From contig CABYIQ010000007.1 in assembly GCA_902518965.1 (NCBI GenBank), forward strand, positions 1 through 64,000: DNA of 64,000 bases. The letters run 5' to 3'. Made by a program: the position numbers and the translations under genes. This DNA is from an uncultured SAR116 cluster alpha proteobacterium (GTDB lineage Bacteria; Pseudomonadota; Alphaproteobacteria; Puniceispirillales; Puniceispirillaceae). This document shows positions 19,482-28,344 of this stretch, piece by piece. Within the stretch, counting starts at the first letter, position 1. Every line of letters begins with the position of its first letter. The notes under the pieces are model-generated. The model saw only the letters and a list, made by a program, of their open reading frames with translations. It was not told the origin of the DNA and ran no database searches.

Positions 19482-22343
19482 TTACTGAAGAAGTGCAAGA
19501 ACACTCTGCTTAGACTGGTTTGCCTGTGCAAGCATTGATGTCGCTGCCTGTGACAAGATTTGCTGTTTGGACAAATTACTTGTTTCTAGGGCGTAATCCG
19601 CATCTGTGATACGACCCCGGGCAGTTTCTGTTTGTGAAGACAACGCAGTCAAGTTATCGATGTTATGCTGCAATCTGTTTTGAGTTGAACCCAATTTCGC
19701 TTGAGCAGCTGTAATCGTGTTCAACGCAGTGTCTAAGATTGAGATAGCATTTAGAGCTCCTGCCTGAGAACTAATGTCCACATTAGCAATATGATTTCCA
19801 TCATCGCTTGCGTCATTTAGAACATTTAGCACAATTGTTTCAGTGTAGGAGCTAGCGCCGCTTGTATAAGTCAAGTTGAAATTATACTGAGCTTTATTCT
19901 CAAAGTTCATGATATCTCTTGAGGTGATATCACCATTTTGAGCAACTTCGAACTTGTCTGCGTCGGCACCTGATAGAGAATAAACACCATTCAGGTTTGC
20001 CGCAGCAAACTGCCCAAGCTGAGGACTAAGCACTGCGCCTGTTCCTGTTGACTTGATGGTAGCCTCGAGGGTTTCAGTCACTGTTATTGTTGATACACCA
20101 CCTGTCACGGATGTTCCTGTAGAAAGCCCGTCCTTTGTCTGGTCAGTCGATGTCTTAATGACTGTGCCAGTAGATGGGTTAGGAGCCTCAGTGGTTGTTA
20201 GATCAATAACCTGGTCGAAGGTGTTACCCAACATGTCTGTGTATCTAACGCCAACCTTATAGTTTCCTGCGTCAGCACCAGCTTGTAGCACAAGGTTGCT
20301 GCCCTGAAGTTCAAAACCACGGTGCCGTGGAGTTGCATGCTGTTGTCCGGCAGAATCAAGGTCATCATTACCTTCTTGAGTAGTATCAACAGTGTAGGGG
20401 TCACCCGTATTCAAAGTCTGCATTCTCACTTGACCGGCGCCCCCGCCTGCAGGTGCTGCTGTAACGTCAAAGAGTGCAAAAGAACCACCAGTGTTTGCAT
20501 CCATGAATACATTCAAGTCAGCAAATTTAGTCCGGTCGGTAAGGGCCATAACATTAGCTTCACCGGCAGATGTGCCTGTCATTGTTGTAACTGCTGCGAC
20601 CTGCTCTGTTCTACCTGAGCCTTGAACAAGTGTGTTGTTACCACCTACCCCAGCTTGGGTGACGTTAATTGTGATCGTTTCTCTAAATGACTCAGTTGCA
20701 TTCGCAACAGTGCCATTGTCGTACAAGTCCAAAACGAATGTAACTGTGCCACTAGGGCTGTTTCCCGCAGAGCCAACGGTTGCAACACCACCACCGCCGG
20801 AGTTATTCACGTCGATAGCTGTTGTGGCTGGTGCCCCATTACCATTGGCTGTTATCGCAACATTGGTGGTACCAGCTGCGAGTGTATGAACAGAGGCAAA
20901 AACTTCGCCTGCACCAACCCCATCTGTACCAGCGTGGCGTTCAATGAAGTCTTTTGCGCCCTGAGAAAGCAAGTCTCTATGAAGAGAATTATTCACGTCA
21001 AATGCGAAAGTACCACCAGATGCCTGAATCTGCATGCTTGATTCACCGTGAGTGGCTTGCTCAAGAGTGGTTAGTGACGTGGCTGCATCTGCAGTGTCGT
21101 CATCAGTCACAGTCACATTGATAGTCTCTGTGAACGTTTTGTTGTTACCATCTGTATAAACAACGGTGAACTGATAAATATTGTTATTTGCTGTACCATC
21201 AGAGCTACCAGCGGTTGCGTCATCAGCTGGGTTTTCAAAATCAAAAATCCCTGTAGCAACAGTAACTTTACCAGTTGAGTCAATTTCGAAGTGCGCTTGG
21301 TCACCAGTATTTGCGATTGCAGCAAAACCTGTACCAGCACCACCATCAGCCAGGACAAATTCCTTCATTGCATCACTGAACACACCAAGAGTTCCCAAGC
21401 CTTCGAAAGTGATGTTTTCACCCTCTTTGACTGTGAGATTGGTTGTTGCAGTGTTTGCCGCTGCTGTGACCGTTGCAGTGTCAGTTATTGTAAGCTTAAT
21501 ACGCTCTGTGACTGAATTTGAGCCACTCGTGTATGTTACCGAAAATTCGTAAACATTATCGTAGTTTGCATCAATCGCATTATCGAAATCAAGCTCACCC
21601 TGCGCAACAGAAACTATTCCAGCACTGCTGACTGAGAACAAGGCTGCATCAGCTTCACTTCCAAGGCTGTAGGTGCCGCCAGAATTCGCATTTACAAAAT
21701 CAATGAAGCCCTGATTAAACGTATCCTTTGAAACACGTACTTGACCTTCCTGGGCTGAGATATTTGTATCAGCCATTTTGTGAACGAAAATTTGTGATGG
21801 ATCTAAAGCAGCTTCTGAGCGATCAGTAATTGCAGTGCCGCCAAGAGAATCTGTATTCATTCGTTCAATTTGAATGCCAATAACTTCAGGATTAGTGTTA
21901 CCTGCACGAATGTCCGAATCATATGAGCCATCCAATACTTTCACACCGTTAAAAGCAGTGTTATTGGCGATTTTATCGATTTCTGCTAAAAGTGCACTCA
22001 CCTCAAGTTGTGCATTTGCGCGGTCACCATCTGAATAGATACCATTATGCATTTGAACTGAAAGTTCGCGCATACGAATGACCATGTTTGATATTTCGGC
22101 CATGCCTGATTCTGCTGTTTGAACAAGAGAAATGCCATCATTTGAATTTCTGATGGCCATGTTCACGCCGCGAAGCTGACTTTCCATTTTTGTTGCAACA
22201 GCCAAACCAGCGGCATCATCAGCTGCTGAGTTAATTCTCAGACCTGAGGACAGACGCTGCATGGCCTTTTCCATGTTTGTTTGGGCGCTAGCGGAGGCTA
22301 CGCGAGCCTGAAGAGCACCAACATTTGTATTAATAACAGTCAT
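19482..22343 (-). CDS. Giant flagellin 2 with cadherin-like inserts
   Basis: A second filament subunit, 953 aa from the ATG at 22343, preceded by GGAGAAAAAA; the open frame extends to 22403 without a better start. Canonical ends: TVINTNVGALQARVASASAQ then QRLSSGLRINSAADDAAGLA at the N-terminus, and ARGRITDADYALETSNLSKQ then QAATSMLAQANQSKQSVLAL at the C-terminus. The middle has cadherin-like repeats, for example near residues 218-288 (GGTYSLGSEADAALF, DFDNAIDANYDNVYEFSVTY), 315-410 (FDFENPADD, NNNIYQFTVVYTD) and 785-845 (GVYSLSGADADKF). The termini differ clearly from flagellin 1, so this is not a recent duplicate. No sigma-54 element is visible upstream. Confidence 0.93.
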   Translation of the reverse strand: MTVINTNVGALQARVASASAQTNMEKAMQRLSSGLRINSAADDAAGLAVATKMESQLRGVNMAIRNSNDGISLVQTAESGMAEISNMVIRMRELSVQMHNGIYSDGDRANAQLEVSALLAEIDKIANNTAFNGVKVLDGSYDSDIRAGNTNPEVIGIQIERMNTDSLGGTAITDRSEAALDPSQIFVHKMADTNISAQEGQVRVSKDTFNQGFIDFVNANSGGTYSLGSEADAALFSVSSAGIVSVAQGELDFDNAIDANYDNVYEFSVTYTSGSNSVTERIKLTITDTATVTAAANTATTNLTVKEGENITFEGLGTLGVFSDAMKEFVLADGGAGTGFAAIANTGDQAHFEIDSTGKVTVATGIFDFENPADDATAGSSDGTANNNIYQFTVVYTDGNNKTFTETINVTVTDDDTADAATSLTTLEQATHGESSMQIQASGGTFAFDVNNSLHRDLLSQGAKDFIERHAGTDGVGAGEVFASVHTLAAGTTNVAITANGNGAPATTAIDVNNSGGGGVATVGSAGNSPSGTVTFVLDLYDNGTVANATESFRETITINVTQAGVGGNNTLVQGSGRTEQVAAVTTMTGTSAGEANVMALTDRTKFADLNVFMDANTGGSFALFDVTAAPAGGGAGQVRMQTLNTGDPYTVDTTQEGNDDLDSAGQQHATPRHRGFELQGSNLVLQAGADAGNYKVGVRYTDMLGNTFDQVIDLTTTEAPNPSTGTVIKTSTDQTKDGLSTGTSVTGGVSTITVTETLEATIKSTGTGAVLSPQLGQFAAANLNGVYSLSGADADKFEVAQNGDITSRDIMNFENKAQYNFNLTYTSGASSYTETIVLNVLNDASDDGNHIANVDISSQAGALNAISILDTALNTITAAQAKLGSTQNRLQHNIDNLTALSSQTETARGRITDADYALETSNLSKQQILSQAATSMLAQANQSKQSVLALLQ

Positions 22344-22440
22344 TTTTTTCTCCAAAACCTGTATTAATTGGGTAAAGGCCAAGCGCGGCCACAAAAAACA
22401 CAACGACAGAAAAGAAAATTGTTTAATATTTTTTGATTTT

Positions 22441-22470
22441 TTGGAGTTAAATTTTGAATTCCGCTATAAT
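22441..22470 (+). promoter_or_regulatory. Possible sigma-70-type promoter for the 22557 gene
   Basis: TTGGAG, 18 bases, then a perfect TATAAT. The predicted start is about 80 bases before the next rightward gene. Confidence 0.5.
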
Positions 22471-22556
22471 GTGGTTTGTGAAGACAAGGTATCCGGTGTA
22501 TTTAGAGGGAAGAAAATGCACCAGACGAATTATCAGCGTGGTTAAGAACTAAAGAT

Positions 22557-23042
22557 ATGTATTGCCCTGATTGGATTTTTGATATTGTTTGCGCTGAGGT
22601 TGCATCATTGTACCTTAAGAATGATGTAGCGTTGGCTTTAGGTGCAGCAAAATACACCTCTGCCATGTCGGGGGAATACGAATCACTATCTGGTGAAGAA
22701 ATCGCCTTGGCATCTGAAGAAATGATAAGACTTTTGGCGGAGCTGGAAGCAGGTGAAGCCGCCGTGATGCTCCTAGAAGGATTTAGCTATTTTAGGCTCA
22801 CACATTCTTTTCAAGGCGTTAAGCGGAATCTTAAGCCAATGTTTGGAAATGTTGCTTCAGGAACAAAGGAGAAGGAATATTCTTCCCAATCTTCATTAAA
22901 AAGATTTAAAGCCTATCTGTTTTCTTATCGTTCTGAAAAAGCTGTGCTAGCGCCGACCGGTTGGTCTTTAGGCACGCAAACGGATCTCAAAATTTTAGCC
23001 GATATAGCTAGCCAAAACACTAATCCTCTAGATTTTCTGTGA
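22557..23042 (+). CDS. Unknown protein between flagellin and fliD
   Basis: A 161-aa intact frame, rightward, between two leftward filament genes. The first 90 residues look mostly helical and acidic (GEEIALASEEMIRLLAELEA). The C-terminal part is basic and Ser-rich. No signal peptide or membrane segment is visible. I recognise no family. Its place in the filament gene group suggests a cytoplasmic flagellin- or FliD-related function such as a chaperone or regulator, but this is inference only. It has its own likely sigma-70-type promoter, unlike most genes here. Confidence 0.65.
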   Translation: MYCPDWIFDIVCAEVASLYLKNDVALALGAAKYTSAMSGEYESLSGEEIALASEEMIRLLAELEAGEAAVMLLEGFSYFRLTHSFQGVKRNLKPMFGNVASGTKEKEYSSQSSLKRFKAYLFSYRSEKAVLAPTGWSLGTQTDLKILADIASQNTNPLDFL

Positions 23043-23057
23043 ACAGAATTGGAAAAA

Positions 23058-26000
23058 TTATCGGCTAAGAGATGCTTTCCATGCTTCCTGAAAATTCGTC
23101 AGTAACTCTTCTGTCTTTTTGAAACCTGTGACTGCAGAGTTCATATCACTAAACTGTTTTGTGTATCGCAATCTGGATTGCTCAATTCTCTGGTTGAGTT
23201 CTTCCAAGTCTATTTTATATTCTGCAACTTCATTATTGTAATTGTTGATCCTTGTGGAAACAGCGCTGGTTGTCGAAATAATTGGTTCTGCAAATTCTCG
23301 GACTATTTCCAATAAGCTTTTACCTATATAAATATCAGTATCCTGACCGCCGCCTAAAAGGGTTAGTGAAAGACCTCTAGCTGCCCCGGCTGTGGCGAGA
23401 TATCTGCCATTTGAAAGATTTAGTTCTGTCGTTGTTGCTTCTGCTGTTGGAAGCAACTGTCTAATATCTGCTGTATTATCGGGGTCTATGTTGAACTGGA
23501 ACTTTCCTGGTTCCCATGCCGTTCCAGTGAGCTGTGGTTTTACAAGGCTACTCGTGGCGGTTACTCGGCTGTCCATTAATGCTGCAAATGAATCTGGTTT
23601 AGCAGAAAAAAACTCTCTGAACTTAGTCTCATTAATTGATAAAGAACCATCTCTTTCCGTCATGACGCCAAAGTTAGAGAGAAATATGTCGTCATCCCCA
23701 TATCCAATGATTGGTTTGGTCGTCAGAGATTTAAGAGTTCTTAAATATGATCTAGCTAAGTTATCACTAGCCAACGGGCCTTTGTCATCTTCTCCTGGTG
23801 TTCCTCTATATGTAAGAGCCGATAGCTTTGAAATGATATCGTTAAGTTCAGCAACAAAGCCCTGTATGTCTGTCAGCGCTTTATCAGCATCATAAGATGT
23901 ACCAATAGTTATGTTGCCTGATGTAGTGTCATTTAGGGTAAGTTTTATACCGGCAATTAAATCCTCAACTTCATTTTCTTCACGGATGATATCAACGCCG
24001 TTAAATTTAAATAGAGCATTTTGACCTGCCATCGCAAAATGACGATTGTCTGCGGCTCTTATTGTGGGGTTGTAATTTATTGATAATGAAAGAGCCGAAG
24101 TTGTTGCTGTATTTTCATAATCAGGTTCAGTTGTCGTATTATTTGAAACGTTCATTCCTGCAGTGGGTGTGGTGAAGTCAACCGGTCCATTGTCGGCCTG
24201 CCTAGAAACTGCGGTGGTGCCGGCACCAACTGTGAAAGAGACTTTTTCAGTATGTTTAAGTGTGCTGCCATCACTTAAATTAATATCAAAATTTACATTT
24301 TGACCTACATTTAATGATGCATTAGAAAAATCAAATTCCAGTGCATACCGACCGTCCAACCCAGCCACAGGCGTCTTTTGTGAGTTGTCAAATCCGCCGT
24401 TATTAAAGCCAGTTTGGACACCATAGCCGTTTCTTGATGGACTCATTACTGAACCATCAAAACCGCCGTTGTTGAAGCTAACAGCTGCACCAGCAGTTTT
24501 AGAAAAAGCTATGTTTATATCCCCTTGGTCACCGGGATCTTTGTAATTTACACGAATTCTTGAACCGTCTAAATCTATCACAAAAGGTGCAGCAGCATAG
24601 TCAGAGTCTGCCTGAAGTGCGGTGATGACATCAGCTAATGATGTATATCCGTTTGCGCCTGCTGCTGGAGCTGTGGTCAGAACAGTCCCCTCAACATTGA
24701 GTTCAAAAACGTCATTTTGTTGATTATTGGTGCCAATATTAAGTGATGTATCTGAGCGATAACGTTCAGTCTCTTGTACTTTTCTAAAATTTATGACTTG
24801 GTTTGTGAGTGGCCCACCTGATTTGTAGCTAATTCTAATCTCACCGCTTGCAGATGCTCCGTTCGTGTCAGCAATAGTGAAGGGAGCTCCTGCATAATCA
24901 CTATCATTTTTTAAAGCCGTGACTACATCGTTAAGACTTGTATAACCGCCGGGTCCCGCTGACGCTGTGCGAAGAGTAGTAGAGCCAACCACCAACTCAT
25001 AAATATCATTTTGTGCTGGGGCTGATCCAATGCTGACACCACTTGATTCATACGTCTCTTCCACATGGTTTATTGTCACGCCTGCTGGTGCTCCAACAAT
25101 TGCAAATTGTGGATTTGAAGAGCTGTTGAATTTTGTTTGTAAGCCAGAAGAAAAATTTAAGTTATTACCAAGGTCGTAAACTATTGAGCTGGTATCTGAT
25201 TTTGTGACATTTAGAACAGATTCATAAATTGAGGCATGATTAAGATCGTGATCAATTACGATTGTTTCTACAAATCTGTCACCATTTGCTGCCTGGTAGG
25301 TAAGGGTTAGATTTTTATCGCTCGTAATTTGACCCCCGCCCGAATATACAATTTGGCCAGTGCCGGTATTGAGGGTAAAATCTGCTGAATTAGCGCCGCT
25401 TAGTGAGAAACTACCATCAGTTCCATTTAATGCTCTGGTTTCCTTTATAAATGTAGCTAGCTGGGAGCTGAGACTGCCTTGAGTTGCTGCAGATTGACTT
25501 CCGGTAATTGCATTTATCGTCAGGCCATCAAGGTTATGAATGTCGAGTTCTGAACGAGCTTGCCTTATAACGGTTTTTGCAGTGTCTTCAGTTACAGTTA
25601 TAAAAACTGTTTCACTTATTGAATTTGCGCCTTGAGTGTAGGTTCGCGTAAGAGTTCGATTTGCACCATCTGTGTACGCGATCATATCTGTGCTAGTGAT
25701 TTCGCCAGTTCCACTATTTATTGTAAATTCTGAATCACCCGATATAGAATAAGTGCCGCCAGAATAGTCATTGACAAACCTTTCCAAATCTGTGCCTGAG
25801 GAACTCGGGCTTGGCGCAGGTATGGTGATATCAAAACCCTCTACAGTTGTGGCTGTGATATCTGTTATTCTGTCCGTGCTTCCTGTTGCGGTAATCCTCA
25901 TCTGGTTGTCAAGACCAGTTGGAGCCATAAATGATATTGAATAACTTCCTTCACTTAGTTTTATGACACTTGCTGTAACTCCAATATTTGCAGCATTCAC

Positions 26001-26501
26001 CGCATCTGCTATCGAACTAATTGTGTTCGGGCCAGTTCCAATATTGACAGTTTGAGTAGCACGGTCACTGTTTAGGGTGAAGGTGTCTCTAGAATTATTC
26101 CATTCACCAAATTCAATTTTAATGCTTTCGGTGCTGGAGGTTGATGTTGCAGATGTAAATCCAGCAAAAGAAACCGTGTGACTTTTTGCTATTTGTGAAA
26201 TATTTAGCTCATGTTCGAATGGCTCTACAGAGTATGTTCCAGTTTCTTCGACGGAAACGGCACTGCTTGATGACGAGGTAACCAGCCCATTTTTTCCTTC
26301 AATGGCTGTAAGATTTTTATCCAGTGTAGATAAATCGCCTTTTAATTGACCGAGAGCTGAAACAGAGACCGTTTTATCATCAATTCTTTTTTGGATAACG
26401 GTTTCTTGCGGAACGCGTTCGGCATCGACAATGGCATCCACAATTTGAGTGACGTTTAGACCGCTGCCTACGTTTAATGCACTAAGATAATCAACTGCCA
26501 T
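23058..26501 (-). CDS. fliD: Giant flagellar cap protein FliD (HAP2)
   Basis: FliD caps the filament and folds incoming flagellin. The 1147-aa product is about twice normal. Its N-terminus fits FliD (YLSALNVGSGLNVTQIVDAI then VDAERVPQETVIQKRIDDKT), as does the C-terminal part (residues about 845-1147: FKFNGVDIIREENEVEDLI, then IKLTLNDTTSGNITIG) and a final coiled coil (YTKQFSDMNSAVTGF). Between them, about residues 240-432 form a block closely related to flagellin 1, followed by a tandem duplication (about 485-655) and a second flagellin 1-like stretch (near 725-775). A flagellin-IN-type motif is near residue 160-190. Transcribed alone from the sigma-54 element at 26541. Confidence 0.92.
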   Translation of the reverse strand: MAVDYLSALNVGSGLNVTQIVDAIVDAERVPQETVIQKRIDDKTVSVSALGQLKGDLSTLDKNLTAIEGKNGLVTSSSSSAVSVEETGTYSVEPFEHELNISQIAKSHTVSFAGFTSATSTSSTESIKIEFGEWNNSRDTFTLNSDRATQTVNIGTGPNTISSIADAVNAANIGVTASVIKLSEGSYSISFMAPTGLDNQMRITATGSTDRITDITATTVEGFDITIPAPSPSSSGTDLERFVNDYSGGTYSISGDSEFTINSGTGEITSTDMIAYTDGANRTLTRTYTQGANSISETVFITVTEDTAKTVIRQARSELDIHNLDGLTINAITGSQSAATQGSLSSQLATFIKETRALNGTDGSFSLSGANSADFTLNTGTGQIVYSGGGQITSDKNLTLTYQAANGDRFVETIVIDHDLNHASIYESVLNVTKSDTSSIVYDLGNNLNFSSGLQTKFNSSSNPQFAIVGAPAGVTINHVEETYESSGVSIGSAPAQNDIYELVVGSTTLRTASAGPGGYTSLNDVVTALKNDSDYAGAPFTIADTNGASASGEIRISYKSGGPLTNQVINFRKVQETERYRSDTSLNIGTNNQQNDVFELNVEGTVLTTAPAAGANGYTSLADVITALQADSDYAAAPFVIDLDGSRIRVNYKDPGDQGDINIAFSKTAGAAVSFNNGGFDGSVMSPSRNGYGVQTGFNNGGFDNSQKTPVAGLDGRYALEFDFSNASLNVGQNVNFDINLSDGSTLKHTEKVSFTVGAGTTAVSRQADNGPVDFTTPTAGMNVSNNTTTEPDYENTATTSALSLSINYNPTIRAADNRHFAMAGQNALFKFNGVDIIREENEVEDLIAGIKLTLNDTTSGNITIGTSYDADKALTDIQGFVAELNDIISKLSALTYRGTPGEDDKGPLASDNLARSYLRTLKSLTTKPIIGYGDDDIFLSNFGVMTERDGSLSINETKFREFFSAKPDSFAALMDSRVTATSSLVKPQLTGTAWEPGKFQFNIDPDNTADIRQLLPTAEATTTELNLSNGRYLATAGAARGLSLTLLGGGQDTDIYIGKSLLEIVREFAEPIISTTSAVSTRINNYNNEVAEYKIDLEELNQRIEQSRLRYTKQFSDMNSAVTGFKKTEELLTNFQEAWKASLSR
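24538..25047 (-). repeat. Tandem duplication inside fliD
   Basis: Two adjacent protein repeats of roughly 75 residues within FliD. Copy 1 includes GGYTSLNDVVTALKNDSDYA and copy 2 NGYTSLADVITALQADSDYA, each preceded by QND(I/V)(Y/F)EL and followed by an (I/V).YK strand. Limits are approximate. Confidence 0.8.
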
Positions 26502-26540
26502 AAGTCAGTCCATAAAATCCCTAAATTCAACAAAAAATTA

Positions 26541-26557
26541 AGCAATTTTTGTGCCTA
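26541..26557 (-). promoter_or_regulatory. Sigma-54 promoter of fliD
   Basis: On the minus strand, TTAGGCACAAAAATTGCT has GG-N10-GC. It lies 40 bases before the fliD ATG, in the spacer shared with the divergent CLC gene. Confidence 0.8.
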
Positions 26558-26567
26558 AAGTGAAAAT

Positions 26568-28325
26568 ATGTGTCACACTGCGTTCAAAAGGGGCTCGAAA
26601 ATTGGGCCAAATGGTGGAGTTGTGATTAATTTCCAGACCAGAATTGTAAGCTATTTATGTATATCCTCACTTATAGGGTTAACGATTGGTGCGTTCGTTT
26701 CTTTAGCTGCGAATGTGTTCGTAAATGGAATTAAATACTTTGAGGCCTTCAGATTAACTATACTTACAAGATTTTTTTTTGATTATTCTGAGTACATTAT
26801 TCCATTCGCTTGGCTCGCAGTGGGCTTTTTTCTTGTTTTCTTGATTAAGAAAGTTTTGGGGTGTACGTCTTGGCAGGGACCTGCAGACGCTATCTATTGT
26901 GCTCATAGACCAGACAAGGACATGGATATTCGTCAAGGGTTTGGCACTGTTCTGGCTGCTTTCACGTCATTAAGTGCTGGCGCCTCTTTAGGACAATATG
27001 GACCTATCGTGCATATGGGTGCATTGATTGGAGGCTTATTTAAAAAGTACAACCTGTCTTCAATTCATTTATCAAATGACATTTTTCTGGGATGCGGCGT
27101 TGCTGCCGCTATTTCTGCGGGTTTTCAAGCTCCCATTGCTGGTGTGATTTTTGCCCATGAAGCAATTTTGAGGCATTTTTCAGTTAGGGCGATTGCACCT
27201 ATTGCGATATCTAGTATCTGCGCGGCCTCTGTAGGTGAATGGTTGAACCTAAGTGACAATATTTTGGCACTAGATTTTTACCCAGAACCCCTAATGAAGC
27301 AGGTTCCCGCTTTATTGATTGGTGGCTTCATATTTAGCCTGATAGCCGTGTTCATGATGAAGTCGACACTAAACGGAATAGCAGCGGTAAACAAGTTGAA
27401 TTTACCTGTTCATGTTTTGGGTTTGATAGCTGTTATTGGTTTGGGGGCTCTTAGTATATTTGTTCCAGAAACAGTTGGCATTGGAATGAAATCTCTCCTA
27501 GGTGTCTTGTCTGGTCACTATGAAGTTACGGCCCTAATTTTATTGTTTTTTGCAAAAATTTTGGCAATTTTAATTTCCATTTGTTTTGGCTTTGTAGGCG
27601 GCTTTGTCTCACCTGCTTTGATAATCGGGGCATTATCTGGAACCCTGCTTGCTGCATTTTTAACCAGTATCGGTTTTGATGTGTCTTCTGTGACACTGAT
27701 GATTGCTGGAATGGCCGCTGTTTCTGGTACGATTGTTGGTGCTCCCATATCCATGGTAATGCTTGTATTTGAATTAACTGAGTCTTATGATTTCGCAGTT
27801 TCAGCAATGCTAAGCGTCGTTGTGGCGAATTTGTTTAGTCATTTAGCATTCAGTCACTCTTTATTTGATGAGCAGCTAAAGCGCCGGAACATTGATGTCT
27901 CCGTTGGCCGAACAAATCTTGCTCTGATGGAACAGTCAATAACTGATATTACCCAAAAAGCTTTTCTTAAGGTTTCTCCAGACGAGACCGTTGCCAAGAC
28001 AATAGAATTATTGAAAAAAGAAGAGCAGACTGAGGCATTTTGTGTGGCAGAGGATGGAACTTATGTTGGAAAGCTGTTTTTACCCCAGCTTCTTGAAGTG
28101 AAGTCTAATACAAAAGCAAGCTTAAGTGTGACCTCCACAGATATAACTATTCCAGCTAATTCATCAATGTTTCAGGCGATGGAAATCGCTTCTGGTTTTG
28201 TAGGAGAATCTATGGCGGTTGTTGACAAAAAAAATGATGTTATTGTTGGTGTCGTTACTGAAGCAGATATATTTTCTATTTATCTTAAGGCTCAGTCAGA
28301 TGTGCATAAGGTTGAACATGGTTAA
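26568..28325 (+). CDS. CLC-family anion channel/transporter with C-terminal CBS domains
   Basis: A 585-aa integral membrane protein of the CLC family. The membrane part spans about residues 20-430, and two CBS-like segments follow (about 460-580; VVDKKNDVIVGVVTEADIF near the end). The family motif normally reading GREGP is GQYGP here (142-146), so the external gating glutamate is Tyr144. In the motif where exchangers have two adjacent glutamates the sequence is AHEA, leaving Ala199 at the proton-path position. GGFVSPA is the conserved third motif. These losses suggest channel-like or uncoupled transport. The start ATG 26568 lacks a clear ribosome site, so the N-terminus is uncertain. It interrupts the flagellar genes and has no obvious role there. 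Confidence 0.85.
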   Translation: MCHTAFKRGSKIGPNGGVVINFQTRIVSYLCISSLIGLTIGAFVSLAANVFVNGIKYFEAFRLTILTRFFFDYSEYIIPFAWLAVGFFLVFLIKKVLGCTSWQGPADAIYCAHRPDKDMDIRQGFGTVLAAFTSLSAGASLGQYGPIVHMGALIGGLFKKYNLSSIHLSNDIFLGCGVAAAISAGFQAPIAGVIFAHEAILRHFSVRAIAPIAISSICAASVGEWLNLSDNILALDFYPEPLMKQVPALLIGGFIFSLIAVFMMKSTLNGIAAVNKLNLPVHVLGLIAVIGLGALSIFVPETVGIGMKSLLGVLSGHYEVTALILLFFAKILAILISICFGFVGGFVSPALIIGALSGTLLAAFLTSIGFDVSSVTLMIAGMAAVSGTIVGAPISMVMLVFELTESYDFAVSAMLSVVVANLFSHLAFSHSLFDEQLKRRNIDVSVGRTNLALMEQSITDITQKAFLKVSPDETVAKTIELLKKEEQTEAFCVAEDGTYVGKLFLPQLLEVKSNTKASLSVTSTDITIPANSSMFQAMEIASGFVGESMAVVDKKNDVIVGVVTEADIFSIYLKAQSDVHKVEHG

Positions 28326-28344
28326 GTGCAGGTCTTGTTAAGTG

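Noticed and set aside
22344-22440. Sigma-28 promoter before flagellin 2 (TAAA-N15-TCGTTGTG)
   Set aside because: Only the -35 half fits; the -10 half differs from GCCGATAA at most positions.
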